Positions 22,370-32,700 of a stretch of 35,544 bases of DNA are shown piece by piece. Position numbers and translations under genes: made by a program. Numbering within the stretch: position 1 is the stretch's first letter; each line of letters begins with the position of its first letter. The notes under the pieces were generated by a model. That model was not told the origin of the DNA, ran no database searches, and was given only the letters and a program-made list of their open reading frames with translations. The DNA comes from an uncultured Eubacteriales bacterium (lineage in GTDB: Bacteria; Bacillota; Clostridia; Christensenellales; Aristaeellaceae). The stretch spans positions 1 through 35,544 of the forward strand of contig CACZOT010000018.1 of NCBI GenBank assembly GCA_902782795.1, written 5' to 3'.

Positions 22370-25043
22370 GGTTTTCCTCCTCGCAGGGCAGCCAGATCGT
22401 CACGGCGATCCAGCCGTTCTCGTCCGAACCGAGGCGCACACCGCTGCGCGCGCCGTAGCGCAGGCGCAGCCGTTCCATGATGTTGCGAAGGCCGATGTGC
22501 GTCGTCGGCGCGGTGGAATCGATATGCTGGTTGATGGGTTCGATGGCGCCGACCGCCACGGGCAGGCCGTCGTTGGCGATGGTGAGGACGAGGCTCTCGC
22601 CCCGCCGCTCCAGGCCGACGCGCACGCGCAGGGTCTGGCCAGAGGTCATGCCATGCTTGATGGCGTTTTCGATCACCGGCTGCATGATGAACTTGGGCAC
22701 GACGGCCTTCTCCAGCTCCTCGTCGTAGGGAAGCCATTCCACGTCCAGCCGCTCGTGGAAGCGCGTCTTCTGCACCTCGATGTAGGAGCGCGTGAGGGCG
22801 ATCTCCCGCCCGAGGGGCACGTCCATGGAATCCATGGCCAATTCGTTGCGGAAAAAGCGCGCCACGACCTGAAGCGTCTCGCCCAGGGTCCGCGTCTCCC
22901 CCATGCGCAGCAGCAGCTGCATGGAGGCGAAGAGATTGCTGATCAGGTGGGAATCCAGCTGGGATTGGAGCGCGACGATCTCCGCCTCGCGCTTGCGCTT
23001 TTCCAGGTAGAGATTCTCCTCCTGGCGGCGTCGCTCCATCTGCTCCAGCTCATGGATGCGCCTCAGTGCGTTCTGGAAGCCCCGGGCGATGAGGGTGATC
23101 TCGCCCTCCCGCTCGAGCGCGGCGGGCAGATCGCTCCTGCCCGGAACGGCCGCGGTGAAGTAGTCCTCCAAAAGCCGCGCCGAACGCATGAAGCGCGTGG
23201 CGAACAGATACGACAGCCCCGTGAACAGCAGCGCCAGCACCGCCGTGAGCACGATCATCAGCCCGCCCAGGAGCCGCTCCGCGCTGGATACGACGTCGCT
23301 GGACATGAGGGCCACAAGCTGCCAGGAGGTGCCCTGCACGGGCTCTGTCACCAGGAGGTATTTCCCCGGAGTGCCTGCGGCGCTGCCCAGGGCGGTGGTG
23401 TCCAGCGGCCGCATGCCGCCGCGGTTCCCGCCCGCCAGGAGCTTCCCCTGCCCCATGCCCTCGATGAGATTGCGGTACGGCGCCGTCATGGGCACGTCCA
23501 AAAGACGCCAGGCGGACCTGTCGTAAATATACCAGAGGGTCTGGCCGGAGCGCGCCGCGCTGGCCAGGTTCCCGTCGATGGCGGCCTCGGCGTGCAATTC
23601 CGCGAAGCCCACGCAGGAAAAGAGGCGGCGGCCCGCCATGCGCCGGGTCACACGCAGGGGCACGAGTACGGCCAGGTCGCTTTCGCGCAGATTGGCCGTG
23701 GAGACGGTGATCGGGCGGTAGCTGTCGGCATACTCGGCGAGCAGGCCGTCAGTGAGCAAGGGGGCGAAGGGCGTGGTGCACAGCAGGACGTTTCCCTCCG
23801 CGTCGTAGAGACGCAGGCCGGAAACGCCGTCCAAACCGGAGAGCAGCTCCAGCGCGATCCCGCGCAGGTCCTCGCCGCCGCCGTCCGGCCGCTCCAGCCA
23901 ATCCATGAGCGCGGCGTTGGTGCGGGTCTTGTCGGCCTGGCGCAGGAGCCGCGCGTAATCGAAGCCGATGCCGCGGGCCGCCTGCTGGGCTGCCTGGCGC
24001 TGGAACTCCTGTGTGCAGTCGATCGCCGAGGCGGAAAAGGCCCGGAAAGCCGCGGGCGGCGTGATCACCGCGGGCAGGAGCGTGAGCAGGAACACGGCCA
24101 TGATCCGTCCGCGCAGACCGCCCCGCAGGGAAGGAGCGCCCCCGGGGCCCCTCTCCGCGGCCTGCCTCGCCTGCTCCGCCAAACGCCGCAGAGGCCTCAT
24201 GGCCAGATACGCCGCCGCCCAGAGGAGGGGCGCCATCGCCAGGGCCTGCGCCGCCACGACGAGCGCCAGCGGCCGGAGAGAGCCTCCCGCGCCGCGCAAA
24301 ACATCCTCCAGAGGGATCAGGGAGGAATAGCGCCTGTCATAGGAAATGCTCGTAAAGGATGTGAGGAAACAGAGCCGCCCGTCCACGCGGCAGAGGCGCT
24401 CCGCGGCCCCCTGCGCGCTCCGGGAGGAGAGCTCTTCCTCCATGGCCTGATTGGGTGCGAGGGAAAACAGGCGAGCGCCGGAATGGTCCGTCAGGAAGAA
24501 ATTGTCCACCGGGCCCTGGTAGACGCGCCCGGCGTCCAGCTGAGCGACCAGGTAGCAGGAACCGCCCACCTGGACCGTGAGGCGGTCGTACGCGTTCTCG
24601 CCGGAGCGCAGCCACTGCAGGGCGCTGGCCGAGGCGGCCGCGCGGGGCGGCGCGGTGCTGAAGCGGCTGGTGAAGAGGCGCTGGGGCGTGACGAGATACA
24701 TGGTCTCGAAATAGCTCTCTCCGGAGGTGTTCTCGATCAGCCGGGTGGTGATCTCGTCGTGCGCCTCCAGGGCGTCCTTGGTGCGGTCCACCTGTGCGGC
24801 CATGCGGGCCAGCTCCACCCAATCGATCTCCCCGCCCAGGGCGACGAGCTCGCGCTGCGCGGCCTGCAGGACCTTCTGGGCGTACTGGTCCATGGCCTCC
24901 AGGCAGGAGCGCCGGTTGGAGGCCGCTTCCCCCACCAGGAGCCACACGGCCACCGCCGCGCACAGCGACGCCGTCAGGGCCAGGACCAGCAGCTGCGCGA
25001 GCATGGCCCGCCGCCAGAGCCTGCGGGTGTAGCGCATGTTCAT
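22359..25043 (-). CDS. YesM/LytS-type sensor histidine kinase with two tandem membrane-sensor modules
   Basis: An 894-residue kinase, much longer than the usual 550-600 of the family. Module one: helix 14-37, outer domain 38-256, helix 257-281 and a HAMP-like linker. Module two: helix 313-334, outer domain 335-590, helix 591-614 and HAMP. The kinase follows a coiled coil: H699 in LQSQLDSHLISN, where the family normally has NPHFLYN; N-box with N792 in QPVIENAIKHG; D825 in IANDGLP; and HIGLRNIMERL (849-859). So the acceptor His and ATP-binding parts are kept while the residues around the His differ. Its ATG overlaps the GH2 stop (ATGA), linking sugar hydrolysis and sensing in one operon. Confidence 0.92.
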   Translation of the reverse strand: MNMRYTRRLWRRAMLAQLLVLALTASLCAAVAVWLLVGEAASNRRSCLEAMDQYAQKVLQAAQRELVALGGEIDWVELARMAAQVDRTKDALEAHDEITTRLIENTSGESYFETMYLVTPQRLFTSRFSTAPPRAAASASALQWLRSGENAYDRLTVQVGGSCYLVAQLDAGRVYQGPVDNFFLTDHSGARLFSLAPNQAMEEELSSRSAQGAAERLCRVDGRLCFLTSFTSISYDRRYSSLIPLEDVLRGAGGSLRPLALVVAAQALAMAPLLWAAAYLAMRPLRRLAEQARQAAERGPGGAPSLRGGLRGRIMAVFLLTLLPAVITPPAAFRAFSASAIDCTQEFQRQAAQQAARGIGFDYARLLRQADKTRTNAALMDWLERPDGGGEDLRGIALELLSGLDGVSGLRLYDAEGNVLLCTTPFAPLLTDGLLAEYADSYRPITVSTANLRESDLAVLVPLRVTRRMAGRRLFSCVGFAELHAEAAIDGNLASAARSGQTLWYIYDRSAWRLLDVPMTAPYRNLIEGMGQGKLLAGGNRGGMRPLDTTALGSAAGTPGKYLLVTEPVQGTSWQLVALMSSDVVSSAERLLGGLMIVLTAVLALLFTGLSYLFATRFMRSARLLEDYFTAAVPGRSDLPAALEREGEITLIARGFQNALRRIHELEQMERRRQEENLYLEKRKREAEIVALQSQLDSHLISNLFASMQLLLRMGETRTLGETLQVVARFFRNELAMDSMDVPLGREIALTRSYIEVQKTRFHERLDVEWLPYDEELEKAVVPKFIMQPVIENAIKHGMTSGQTLRVRVGLERRGESLVLTIANDGLPVAVGAIEPINQHIDSTAPTTHIGLRNIMERLRLRYGARSGVRLGSDENGWIAVTIWLPCEEENHGL

Positions 25044-26797
25044 TTCTCGTTCCAGGCCGGGCGCGTGAGGATGGCGGCGATGCGCTCAGGCGGGAACTTC
25101 GCCCGGCGGTCGAAGGTGTACAGGCCGTTGATCTCCTGCTCCACGTCGGTCAGCTGGGTATAGCAGAAGCCGCAGATGCCCCGCGTCTCCAGGGCCGCGT
25201 CCACGAGCCCCTCGAAGCGGCGGAAGAATTCCTCCTCCGTCTCCGGCAGGCCGCCGTAGCCCCAGCGGTCCTTGGGGATGCCGCCCATGATCCAGCCCGT
25301 GCCCCCGAATTCGCTGAGGAACACCGGCTGGCCGGCGCGCACGGGCATCTTCTGCCGCCAGTTCTTCATCCAGGGCATGAGCCCGGGCGAGAAGGTCTCG
25401 CCGTCCTTCGCAGCGGCGTAGGCCTCCAGGTTGGCGCGCAGTTCGGCGCCGTCCTGGGCGTAATCGTGGTAATCGAGGATATCCGTCTCGGCGCAGTGCA
25501 CCCATCCGCTGGTATCGATGACAGGGCGGGTCGGGTCCAGGGCGCGGGTGAGGCGGTAAGCGGCGAGGATGCAGGCCGGGTCGGTCGCGCGCTCCTCGGT
25601 CTCGTTGAAGGGGCACCAGCCCATCAGGGCCGGGCTGGAGATGTCGCGGCGCACCAGCTCCGTCCATTCCGCGAGGAAGCGCGGCATGTTGCGCCCGTCG
25701 GAGACGCTCATGCCCCAGTTGCCGTGCTCGTCCCAGACGAGGTAGCCCAGGCGGTCCGCCCAGTAGAGGAAGCGCGCCTCAAACATCTTCTGGTGGAGCC
25801 GCGCGCCGTTGAAGCCCATGGCCTTGGCTCGGAGGATATCGCCCTTGAGCTCCCCGTCCTCGGGCGCGGTGATGACGCCGTCCGGGTAGAAGCCTTGGTC
25901 CAGCACCAGGCGCAGATAGACCCGCTTCCCGTTGAGGAGCACGCCTTCGCGGTCCCATTCGATCTTGCGCAGGCCCGCGTAGCTGACGACGCGGTCCACG
26001 CCTGCTTCCGTCTCGAGCTCGACCTCGATATCGTAGAGGGCCGGGTCCTCGAGGCTCCAAAGGTGCGTCTCCTTCACGCCCACGAAGGCGCTCAGGGAGC
26101 GGCCGCCCGCCTTCCACGCGCCGCCGCCCATCTCCTTCCCCTGGAAGGAGACGCGCACTCGCAGCCATCCGCGCGCGTCCGGCGCGAGCTCCGCGGTCAT
26201 GTGGAAGCCGCCGTTGTCCGGATCGGGCAGCCATTGGAGGCGCTCGACGTACTTCTCGGGCACAGCCTCCATCCAGACCGTCTGCCAGATGCCCGTCGTG
26301 CGCGTGTAGAAGCAGCCGTGGCTGGCGAATACCTGGCTCTGCTTGCCGGAGGGCTGCCTTCCCGCGCGCACGTCCGAACGCGCCAGGACGACGATAGTGT
26401 TCTCTCCCTCGCGCGCGGCGCGGGTGACGTCCATGGTGAAGGAGGAATAGCCGCCCTCGTGCGTGCCGATCTCCACGCCGTTGAACCACACGGTGGTCTC
26501 ATAATCGCAGGCGCCGAAGTGCAGCAGCACGCGGCCCCGGAGCCAGTCCGCGCCGAGGGACACCGTGCGGCGGTACCAGCACGCGCGGATGAAATCCTTG
26601 TGCGCCACGCCGGAGAGGTCGCTTTCCGGGCAGAAGGGCACCCTGATCGTGCCGGGCAGGCTCTCCTTTTCCTGCCAGCGCTGCTCGCGGCCGCTGTCGC
26701 CCTCGTCGATGGCGAACTGCCAGGGGCCGTTCAGGTTCAGCCATTTTTCTCTCTGGAACTGGGGGCGGGGGTATTCGGGACGGGGGATCGCATGCAT
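25040..26797 (-). CDS. Glycoside hydrolase family 2 enzyme (beta-glucuronidase/beta-galactosidase-like)
   Basis: A 585-residue GH2 protein without a signal peptide. The jelly-roll domain starts with NLNGPWQFAIDEG and has the family pattern IRVPFCPES; an immunoglobulin-like domain and a TIM barrel follow. The catalytic acid/base is E399 in GWCPFNE and the nucleophile E496 in VFLSEFGG. It is compact, lacking the large extra domains of LacZ. Substrate could be a beta-glucuronide, galactoside or mannoside. The ATG at 26797 has GAGAGG upstream. It is first in the minus-strand operon leading to the kinase and importer. Confidence 0.9.
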   Translation of the reverse strand: MHAIPRPEYPRPQFQREKWLNLNGPWQFAIDEGDSGREQRWQEKESLPGTIRVPFCPESDLSGVAHKDFIRACWYRRTVSLGADWLRGRVLLHFGACDYETTVWFNGVEIGTHEGGYSSFTMDVTRAAREGENTIVVLARSDVRAGRQPSGKQSQVFASHGCFYTRTTGIWQTVWMEAVPEKYVERLQWLPDPDNGGFHMTAELAPDARGWLRVRVSFQGKEMGGGAWKAGGRSLSAFVGVKETHLWSLEDPALYDIEVELETEAGVDRVVSYAGLRKIEWDREGVLLNGKRVYLRLVLDQGFYPDGVITAPEDGELKGDILRAKAMGFNGARLHQKMFEARFLYWADRLGYLVWDEHGNWGMSVSDGRNMPRFLAEWTELVRRDISSPALMGWCPFNETEERATDPACILAAYRLTRALDPTRPVIDTSGWVHCAETDILDYHDYAQDGAELRANLEAYAAAKDGETFSPGLMPWMKNWRQKMPVRAGQPVFLSEFGGTGWIMGGIPKDRWGYGGLPETEEEFFRRFEGLVDAALETRGICGFCYTQLTDVEQEINGLYTFDRRAKFPPERIAAILTRPAWNEK

Positions 26798-26850
26798 GGC
26801 AAGCACCTCTCGCTTTCGTATTTTGCCGGTCCTGGGGAGTTTCCGGCAGC

Positions 26851-26859
26851 AGTATAGCA
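26851..26859 (-). promoter_or_regulatory. Extended -10 promoter before the GH2 gene
   Basis: TG-C-TATACT on the minus strand, 53 bp before the ATG. No good -35 is seen at 17-18 bp, so recognition would rely on the TG extension or on an activator. Confidence 0.45.
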
Positions 26860-26892
26860 CCATCGTTTTTCTTTGGCTAGTCCTCAGGTGGC

Positions 26893-26947
26893 AAAAAAAC
26901 GGCCCGTGGGAAACGTGATCTCTGGGGACCTCGCGTTTCCCACGGGC
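26893..26947 (-). terminator. Intrinsic terminator of the 810-residue gene
   Basis: GCCCGTGGGAAACG (26902-26915) pairs perfectly with CGTTTCCCACGGGC (26934-26947). On the minus strand the stem is followed by CCG and seven Ts. It separates the gene at 27095-29527 from the GH2 operon. Confidence 0.85.
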
Positions 26948-26978
26948 TGTCCTGTAGGACCGCTGACCTGCGCCATGG

Positions 26979-27064
26979 CGGGATTCTTAAGGGCCCCCGG
27001 CCCTTAAGCGGGAGTCCAGAGGGCAGAGCCCTCTGGCGGGGTGTGGGGCGGAGCCCCACAAGGG
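26979..27064. repeat. Composite intergenic repeat, partial copy 3
   Basis: GGGATTCTTAAGGGCC...GGCCCTTAAGC and GGGCAGAGCCC modules like those at 1717-1767 reappear here in the same order and orientation, followed by GGGGCGGAGCCCC. The ATCCCCCAAT block and the shared GGCTCCGG hairpin are missing and replaced by an unrelated terminator. Again the element begins within about 30 bases of a stop codon (27095) on the gene strand. Confidence 0.7.
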
Positions 27065-27094
27065 CGGCGGCCGTGAGGCCGCGCAAAGCCCCTG

Positions 27095-29527
27095 TCAATA
27101 CAGCGCGGGCAAGGGCAGAGGCTCGTCGAGGAGCTTGCGACAGCGCTCCATGCCCTTGAAGATCTCGGGCAGGCGCATGAGGCTCTCGAGGGGCATGCTG
27201 GAGAGGAGCGTCGGCAGGCCGCGCTGGGAGATGGCACGGTCCAGAAGCTCCATGGGAGAGCACTGCATGTACGGCAGTACCGCGCTGCAGTAGCGCCACA
27301 GCGCGTCCAGCGAGCGGCGGCTCAGCGGCGTGCCCAGCTTATCCAGCTGCTCACGGATGGCGGTCATGCGCAGTTCCATTTCGCCAGGCAGATCGTTCAC
27401 CGGGGCGAAGATCTTCCCGAGCGTGTCCAGGGAAACGGCCTTGCCGTAGGCCATGGGCCGCGCGCCGGCGGGGCGCCAGGGCGTATCCGCGCCCATATGG
27501 CCCAGGCGGATCATATACGTGCGGTCGTAGAGCGCGGCGGGCACGGGATAGGCGTCGGGCATATCGTCGATGGAGACGAAGGTGCGCAGGCCGCTGGGCC
27601 GGCGCATCTGCGCGCCGTATACGCCGCCGACCAGCGCGCGGATATCCGGCTGGCTGTTGCCGCTGTTGAGCATGAGGAGGGAAGGCGCTTCGTCGTCGCA
27701 GACGATGCCGCCTTCGGAGACGAGCTGCTCGGCGGTCTTCGCGCTGGAAGTCATGGCGAAGCGCTTGTATTCCGGCTCCGAAATGCCCAAAGAACCCGCC
27801 AGCAGCCTCACGGTATCGCGCTTGCCGCTGCCCACGGGGCCGGAAATGAGGATCACCCGCCCCAGGGTCATGCAGGCGAGCAGGTTCACGGCCGCGTCGT
27901 TGGAGATGGGCCGCCCGGCGCGCTCGAAATAGGCGCGCACGTCGCTGATGAGTTCGCTGGCGGTGGGCGTGGTGGTCACGGGCCGGCGCGGCGGCAGGGT
28001 GTGTCCGCCCCGCATGCCGAGGATGAGATCCTTGGCGCGGCCCTGCATGGCGCTTTCCAGGAGCTTGTCGTCCACGTCATCCTGCAGGGTCTTCTCCAGG
28101 GCTTCCACCGCGGTCGTGGCGGCTGCGCGGGCCTGCTCCTCGGTCTCGCGCAGGGCGGCGATGTCCGCCTGCAGCGCTTCCTTTTTCTGGTCCAGCAGGG
28201 AGAATTCCTTGGCGTACTGGGTGCGGACCTCCTCGAGGATGTTGCCCCGCTCGGTCTCGCGGCGCAGGCGCAGGGCGTCCACCTCGGCGGAGAGGGCCAG
28301 CCGCTCGGCCTCGAGGGAGGTCATGCAGGCGTCGTCGCCGTTGAGAGCGGCGCGCTTGGCCCCGTACACGGCGGAGAGGGCCTCGTTGAGCGTCTCGTTG
28401 CGCAGCATCTCCTCGATGAGGCTGGCGCGCGCCTCCGGCATGTGCAGCACGGCGCGGATGGCGGTCATGGCGTTTTCTACGGGGTCGTCCGCGGGCGAGC
28501 CGGTGGCCTCCGCGGGCACGGGATGCCCCAGCTGGTCGATGCGGCTCTTGCGCCATTGCTCGTCCACGATCTCATAGAGCGAACGGCCGCGGCGCGGATT
28601 GATGCCCATCTGGGCCAGGAGCGCCTGCTCGCGCATGGTGATGCGCATGTTGATGGCGCGATGCGTGGTCATGCGCAAGGCGGGCTCGCCGGAAGCGCTC
28701 TGGGTGGGCTTGGGTTCGGACGCCTCCGCCTTCTCCGGACGCGGCTCCTCGGCGGGAGCCTCGGCCGCGGCGCTCTTTTCCTGTGCCGGATGGGCGGGCG
28801 CGCTCTCCTGCGCGCGAGCGGGCGCGGCGGGCGTCTGGGCCGGGGCGACTCTCGCGGGCGCGGGGCGCGGGATCTCCGGATCCGGCCCCAGGGCGGCCAC
28901 GTTCACATACACGTTGGCGCTCCCCGCCCCTTCTCCCTGGGGCAAGGAAAGGAGGATGCCGCTGGGCTGGTCCGCCCCTTGCCAGCCCCATTCCTCAGCC
29001 TGGGCGCGGGTGAAGAGGAACATGCCCTCCTCCCCCTCCACGGCCTCCCACTTCCAGGGGCCGGAGACGGCCCCCTGCGCGCGGACGGCCACGTAGGGCG
29101 TGACGGGCGCGTCCAGGCGCGCGGAGAAGCTCTCCCCGGCGGCGGGCTCGTCCAGATCGATCACCTGGGTGAGCAGGCCCGCCGACGGCGCGGCGATCAC
29201 GTCCGAATAGACGATGAAGGCGTTGCGGTCGCCGTCCTCGGGAGCGTAATTTTTGTTGGGACGGATCTTGTCGTTCTCGCCGGGATGGCGGCGCAGATCC
29301 AGCATGCAGTAGCGGCCGATGGTGCGCATGCGTCCCTTGAAGAAGCTCATTTCGTTTTTATCGGGCACGATGCGGATATATCCCTCGGAGGGGTAAACCT
29401 CCTCCGCGCTTTGGAACAGCTCGATCCGCTCCTCTTCCCGTACCAGAATGGGCCGCATGCGGAAATAGGATTTGACGGGGTTGTCCTCCTCCAGCAAAGC
29501 GATGGAGAGCCTTCCCGGAAGCGTCAT
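27095..29527 (-). CDS. Large protein with coiled coil and degenerate AAA/P-loop-like domain, function unknown
   Basis: I do not recognise this 810-residue soluble protein. Residues 1-210 form a folded, aromatic-rich N-terminal region (LSIALLEEDNPVKSYFRMRP, TRAQAEEWGWQG). Residues 213-283 are a Pro/Ala/Glu linker. Residues 404-490 are a likely coiled coil. The C-terminal part resembles a AAA+ ATPase of McrB-like layout: a Walker A-like GPVGSGKR (563-570) in which the Ser/Thr is Arg, a hydrophobic strand SLLMLNSGN (616-624) where Walker B acidic residues would be expected (an alternative is GIVCDDEA, 607-614), and ALYDRTYMIRLG (665-676) like sensor/arginine-finger regions. It may bind but not hydrolyse nucleotide. 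GGGAGGA precedes the ATG. It is divergent from addB. Confidence 0.75.
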   Translation of the reverse strand: MTLPGRLSIALLEEDNPVKSYFRMRPILVREEERIELFQSAEEVYPSEGYIRIVPDKNEMSFFKGRMRTIGRYCMLDLRRHPGENDKIRPNKNYAPEDGDRNAFIVYSDVIAAPSAGLLTQVIDLDEPAAGESFSARLDAPVTPYVAVRAQGAVSGPWKWEAVEGEEGMFLFTRAQAEEWGWQGADQPSGILLSLPQGEGAGSANVYVNVAALGPDPEIPRPAPARVAPAQTPAAPARAQESAPAHPAQEKSAAAEAPAEEPRPEKAEASEPKPTQSASGEPALRMTTHRAINMRITMREQALLAQMGINPRRGRSLYEIVDEQWRKSRIDQLGHPVPAEATGSPADDPVENAMTAIRAVLHMPEARASLIEEMLRNETLNEALSAVYGAKRAALNGDDACMTSLEAERLALSAEVDALRLRRETERGNILEEVRTQYAKEFSLLDQKKEALQADIAALRETEEQARAAATTAVEALEKTLQDDVDDKLLESAMQGRAKDLILGMRGGHTLPPRRPVTTTPTASELISDVRAYFERAGRPISNDAAVNLLACMTLGRVILISGPVGSGKRDTVRLLAGSLGISEPEYKRFAMTSSAKTAEQLVSEGGIVCDDEAPSLLMLNSGNSQPDIRALVGGVYGAQMRRPSGLRTFVSIDDMPDAYPVPAALYDRTYMIRLGHMGADTPWRPAGARPMAYGKAVSLDTLGKIFAPVNDLPGEMELRMTAIREQLDKLGTPLSRRSLDALWRYCSAVLPYMQCSPMELLDRAISQRGLPTLLSSMPLESLMRLPEIFKGMERCRKLLDEPLPLPALY

Positions 29528-29596
29528 TTTCTGTATCCTCCCGTTTCATTTTTTGATTTGTGGGCGCATTGGGCAGTTTTCATCCACGCCCAAATT

Positions 29597-29625
29597 ATTG
29601 TACTATTGTTAATTAACTGTGTCAA
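29597..29625 (-). promoter_or_regulatory. Strong consensus promoter of the 810-residue gene
   Basis: TTGACA (29625-29620), exactly 17 bp of AT-rich spacer and TACAAT (29602-29597) on the minus strand, about 70 bp before the ATG at 29527. The surrounding DNA is clearly more AT-rich than the genes. Confidence 0.8.
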
Positions 29626-29689
29626 GGCCCATCTGTTTTTTCAGCGTTTTTTTGACCGGAGCACAGCTTCCCCCCCGGCGAAAATCCTG

Positions 29690-29718
29690 TTGGGTTTTGG
29701 CGGCGGGCGTGGTACAAT
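29690..29718 (+). promoter_or_regulatory. Promoter of addB
   Basis: TTGGGT (29690-29695), 17 bp and TACAAT (29713-29718), 37 bp before the GTG at 29756. Confidence 0.6.
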
Positions 29719-29755
29719 AGGCGTAGGATCGCATAAAGAAGGGGAGGCGGCGCGC

Positions 29756-32700
29756 GTGCCTGTGACTATGGTGACGGGGAGCGCCTTCGCGCTGTACACG
29801 CGCTTGGGCGGAGATATGCGCCGCGCCCTCGCGGAGCCGGGCGAAGAGCCGGTGGTGCTGGTCGTCCCCGGGCAGCTCACCCTGGAGACGGAGCAGTACG
29901 CCCTGGCCAGCGCCGGGCTGAACGGCTCCTTCCGCCTCCAGGTGCTCAGCCCCGCGCGCCTCTGGGAGAAGGTCTTCGAACAGGCTGGGCGCAGCGAGGG
30001 CTCGCGCATCGACGAGCGCGGCAGGGCCATGCTCATGCGCCGCGCCCTGGACGCCTTCGACGGCTCCCTGCGCGTCTACGAAGGCGCCCGACGCTCGGCG
30101 GGGTTCGCCGCCCTCGCCGCGGAGATGGTCCTGCAGTGGAAAGGCGCGGGGCTGCGGCCGGAGGACGTCTCCGCCATCGCTGCCCGGCATGAGGGCACGC
30201 CCCTGGCCGGAAAACTCGCGGACATCGCCACTCTGTACGCCATCTATGAAGAGGCCGCCGCCGGCCTCGCCGTGGACGAGGAGGACGCCCGGCGCGACGC
30301 CCTCGCCCGCCTGCCGCGCGCGCCGTTTTTCCGCGGGGCCCGGGTGTGGTTCTACGGATTCGATCTGCTCACCAACCCTGTCGCGGAGACGGTCCTCGCG
30401 CTGGCGCGGGTCGCCGCCGGCGTGACGGTCCTCTTCCCCATGCGTTCGGATCCCCTCTCCCGTGACGCGCGGCTCTACGCCCCCGCCCAGGGGACCCTGC
30501 GGCGCGCGGTGGAGATGCTGGAAGCCGAAGGCATCGGCGTCACGCGCGCCGAGGCCGCCGCGCCGGAGCGCACCTCCTGCGCCGCGCGCGTCCTCGAGGA
30601 GGAACTCTTTTCTTATCCCGCCGCGCCGTGCCTGGGTCCGGCCAAGGGCCTCGCGCTGCACGCGGCGCCCAATCCCCGCGCCGAGGCGGAGCACGCCGCC
30701 GCGGCCATCCGCTTCCTCGTGCGCAAGCGAGGCTGGCGCTACGCCGACATCGCTGTGGCCTGCCAGAGCCCTTCCACGCTCTACAGCCCCTTGCGGCGGG
30801 CGTTTGCTCTGTACGATATCCCCGTCTTCTTCCCGGAGACCCGTATGGCCCAGGCGCACCCGCTCTGCGCGGCGCTCCTGGCGGCGGTGCGCGCCGCGGC
30901 CGGGCCTGTCCGCGAGGACGACATGCAGACCCTGCTGGGCTCGGGCTATTCGCCCCTGTCTGACGACGAGGCCGACCGCGCCCGCAATTTCGCCTTCGAG
31001 CACGGCGTCGTGGCCTCGCGCTGGCTGCGACCTTACCTCCCCGGCGCGGATCCGGAGGGCAAAAACGCCGCCTTCGAGGAGCTCCGGGCGCGCCTGGCCG
31101 CGCCCGTCCTGCGCCTCAGGGAGGGCCTGCGCAAAAAGGAGACGCGCGCGCAGCTGGAGGCCATCGTCGATTATCTGGGCGCGACCGGCTCCTACGAGCG
31201 CATGCTCGCCGAGGGCGACGCCCTGGCCGCTGCCGGGCAGCCCGTCGCCGCGGCGGAAGGCGCGCAGGTCTGGGGGCGCATCCTTTCTGCGCTGGATCAG
31301 ATCGCAGTGGTGTACGCGCATGCCTCCGCGCCCATGTCCGCCAAGGCCCTTTCCGAGATGCTGCGCCAGACGCTTTCCGTCACCGAGCTCAAGCCCCTGC
31401 CCCAATCCGCGGACGCCGTGGCCGTGGGCAGCCTGGAACACATGAAGACGCGGCCGGTGAAGGCCGTGGTCATCGTCGGCGCTACGGACGCGGACGAGGG
31501 CGATGGCCCCTCGCTCCTGCTGGACAGCGACCGCGAGGCCTTGCGCGAGGAGGTCTGGCTCGGGCCGGACAAGCGCGAGCGCGCCCTCATGCGCCTGCTC
31601 GCGGCCAAGGAAGCCGTCTCCTTCGCGGAGGAGACGCTGCTCGTCTCCTGGCACACGGCCGCCTCGGACGGCTCCGTGCGCCGGCCCGGGGCGCTGGTGC
31701 GCTCCGTCCGGGCGGTGTTCCCGGAGCTGACCGCCAGCGGGGGCGTCACCGAGGACGCCCGCGAGGAGCGCTTGCGCCTGCTCGCGCCGGAGGCCGCCTG
31801 CGTGCGGCTGGGCGAGGCCCTGCGCCGTCCGGAGGGCCTTACGGACGACGAGCGCGCCGCCCTCAACACCCTCGCCTCCTTTCCGGAATATCGCGAACGC
31901 CTGGCCGCGCTGATGGGCGCGCTGGAGGGCGATCCCCTGCCAGAATCCATCGCGCCGGACCTGGCCGAGCGCCTCTACGACGGCCCGCGCACGCTCTCCG
32001 TCACGCGGCTGGAGCTCTACGCGCGCTGCCCCTTCTCCCACTTCGTGCGTTACGGCGCGCGGCCGGAGGAGCTGCGCGAGTGGGGCATCACTCCGCGCGA
32101 CGCGGGCGATATCTGCCACGAGGCGCTGGATCGCTTCGTGCAGCTGCATCCGGAGGAGCAGGACATCGAGACGGCGGTCCGCCACATGGACGCCATCGCC
32201 CAGGCGGTCCTGGACGAGGCCCTGCCCGGGCTGCGCGAGGAGAGCGCCGTCAGCCGCGAGGAGGCCGCGCAGCTGCGCGCCACCGCGCGCCGCGCCGCCC
32301 TGACGCACCTGAGGCAGATGGGCGCGAGCCGCTTCGTGCCCGCCGCCGCCGAGGCCGCCTTCCGCGGCGAAAACGCCCTCCCTCTCGAGGGCGCGCGCCT
32401 CGAGGGGCGCATCGACCGCGTGGATATCTGGCGCGCCGCCGGGGAGGATTTCCTCCGCGTCGTGGACTACAAGCGCGGCGGGCGTCAGCTGCAGCTGGCC
32501 AAGGTCTTCTACGGCCTCCAGCTCCAGCTGATGATCTACCTCGTCGCCGCCGGTGCCATGTTCTCCGCCCAGCCCGCCGCCGCGCTCTACTTCAATGTTT
32601 CCGATCCCCTCGTGGACACGCGCTCCATCGATCCGGACGAGATCGCCGCCGAGCGCGGGAAGATGCTGCGCCTGAGCGGGGCCGTGCTCGCGGAGGAGGA

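Noticed and set aside
27497..29755. The 753-codon upstream extension of addB
   Set aside because: It runs antisense across the 810-residue gene and through both promoters. The AddB homology, Shine-Dalgarno and promoter put the start at 29756.
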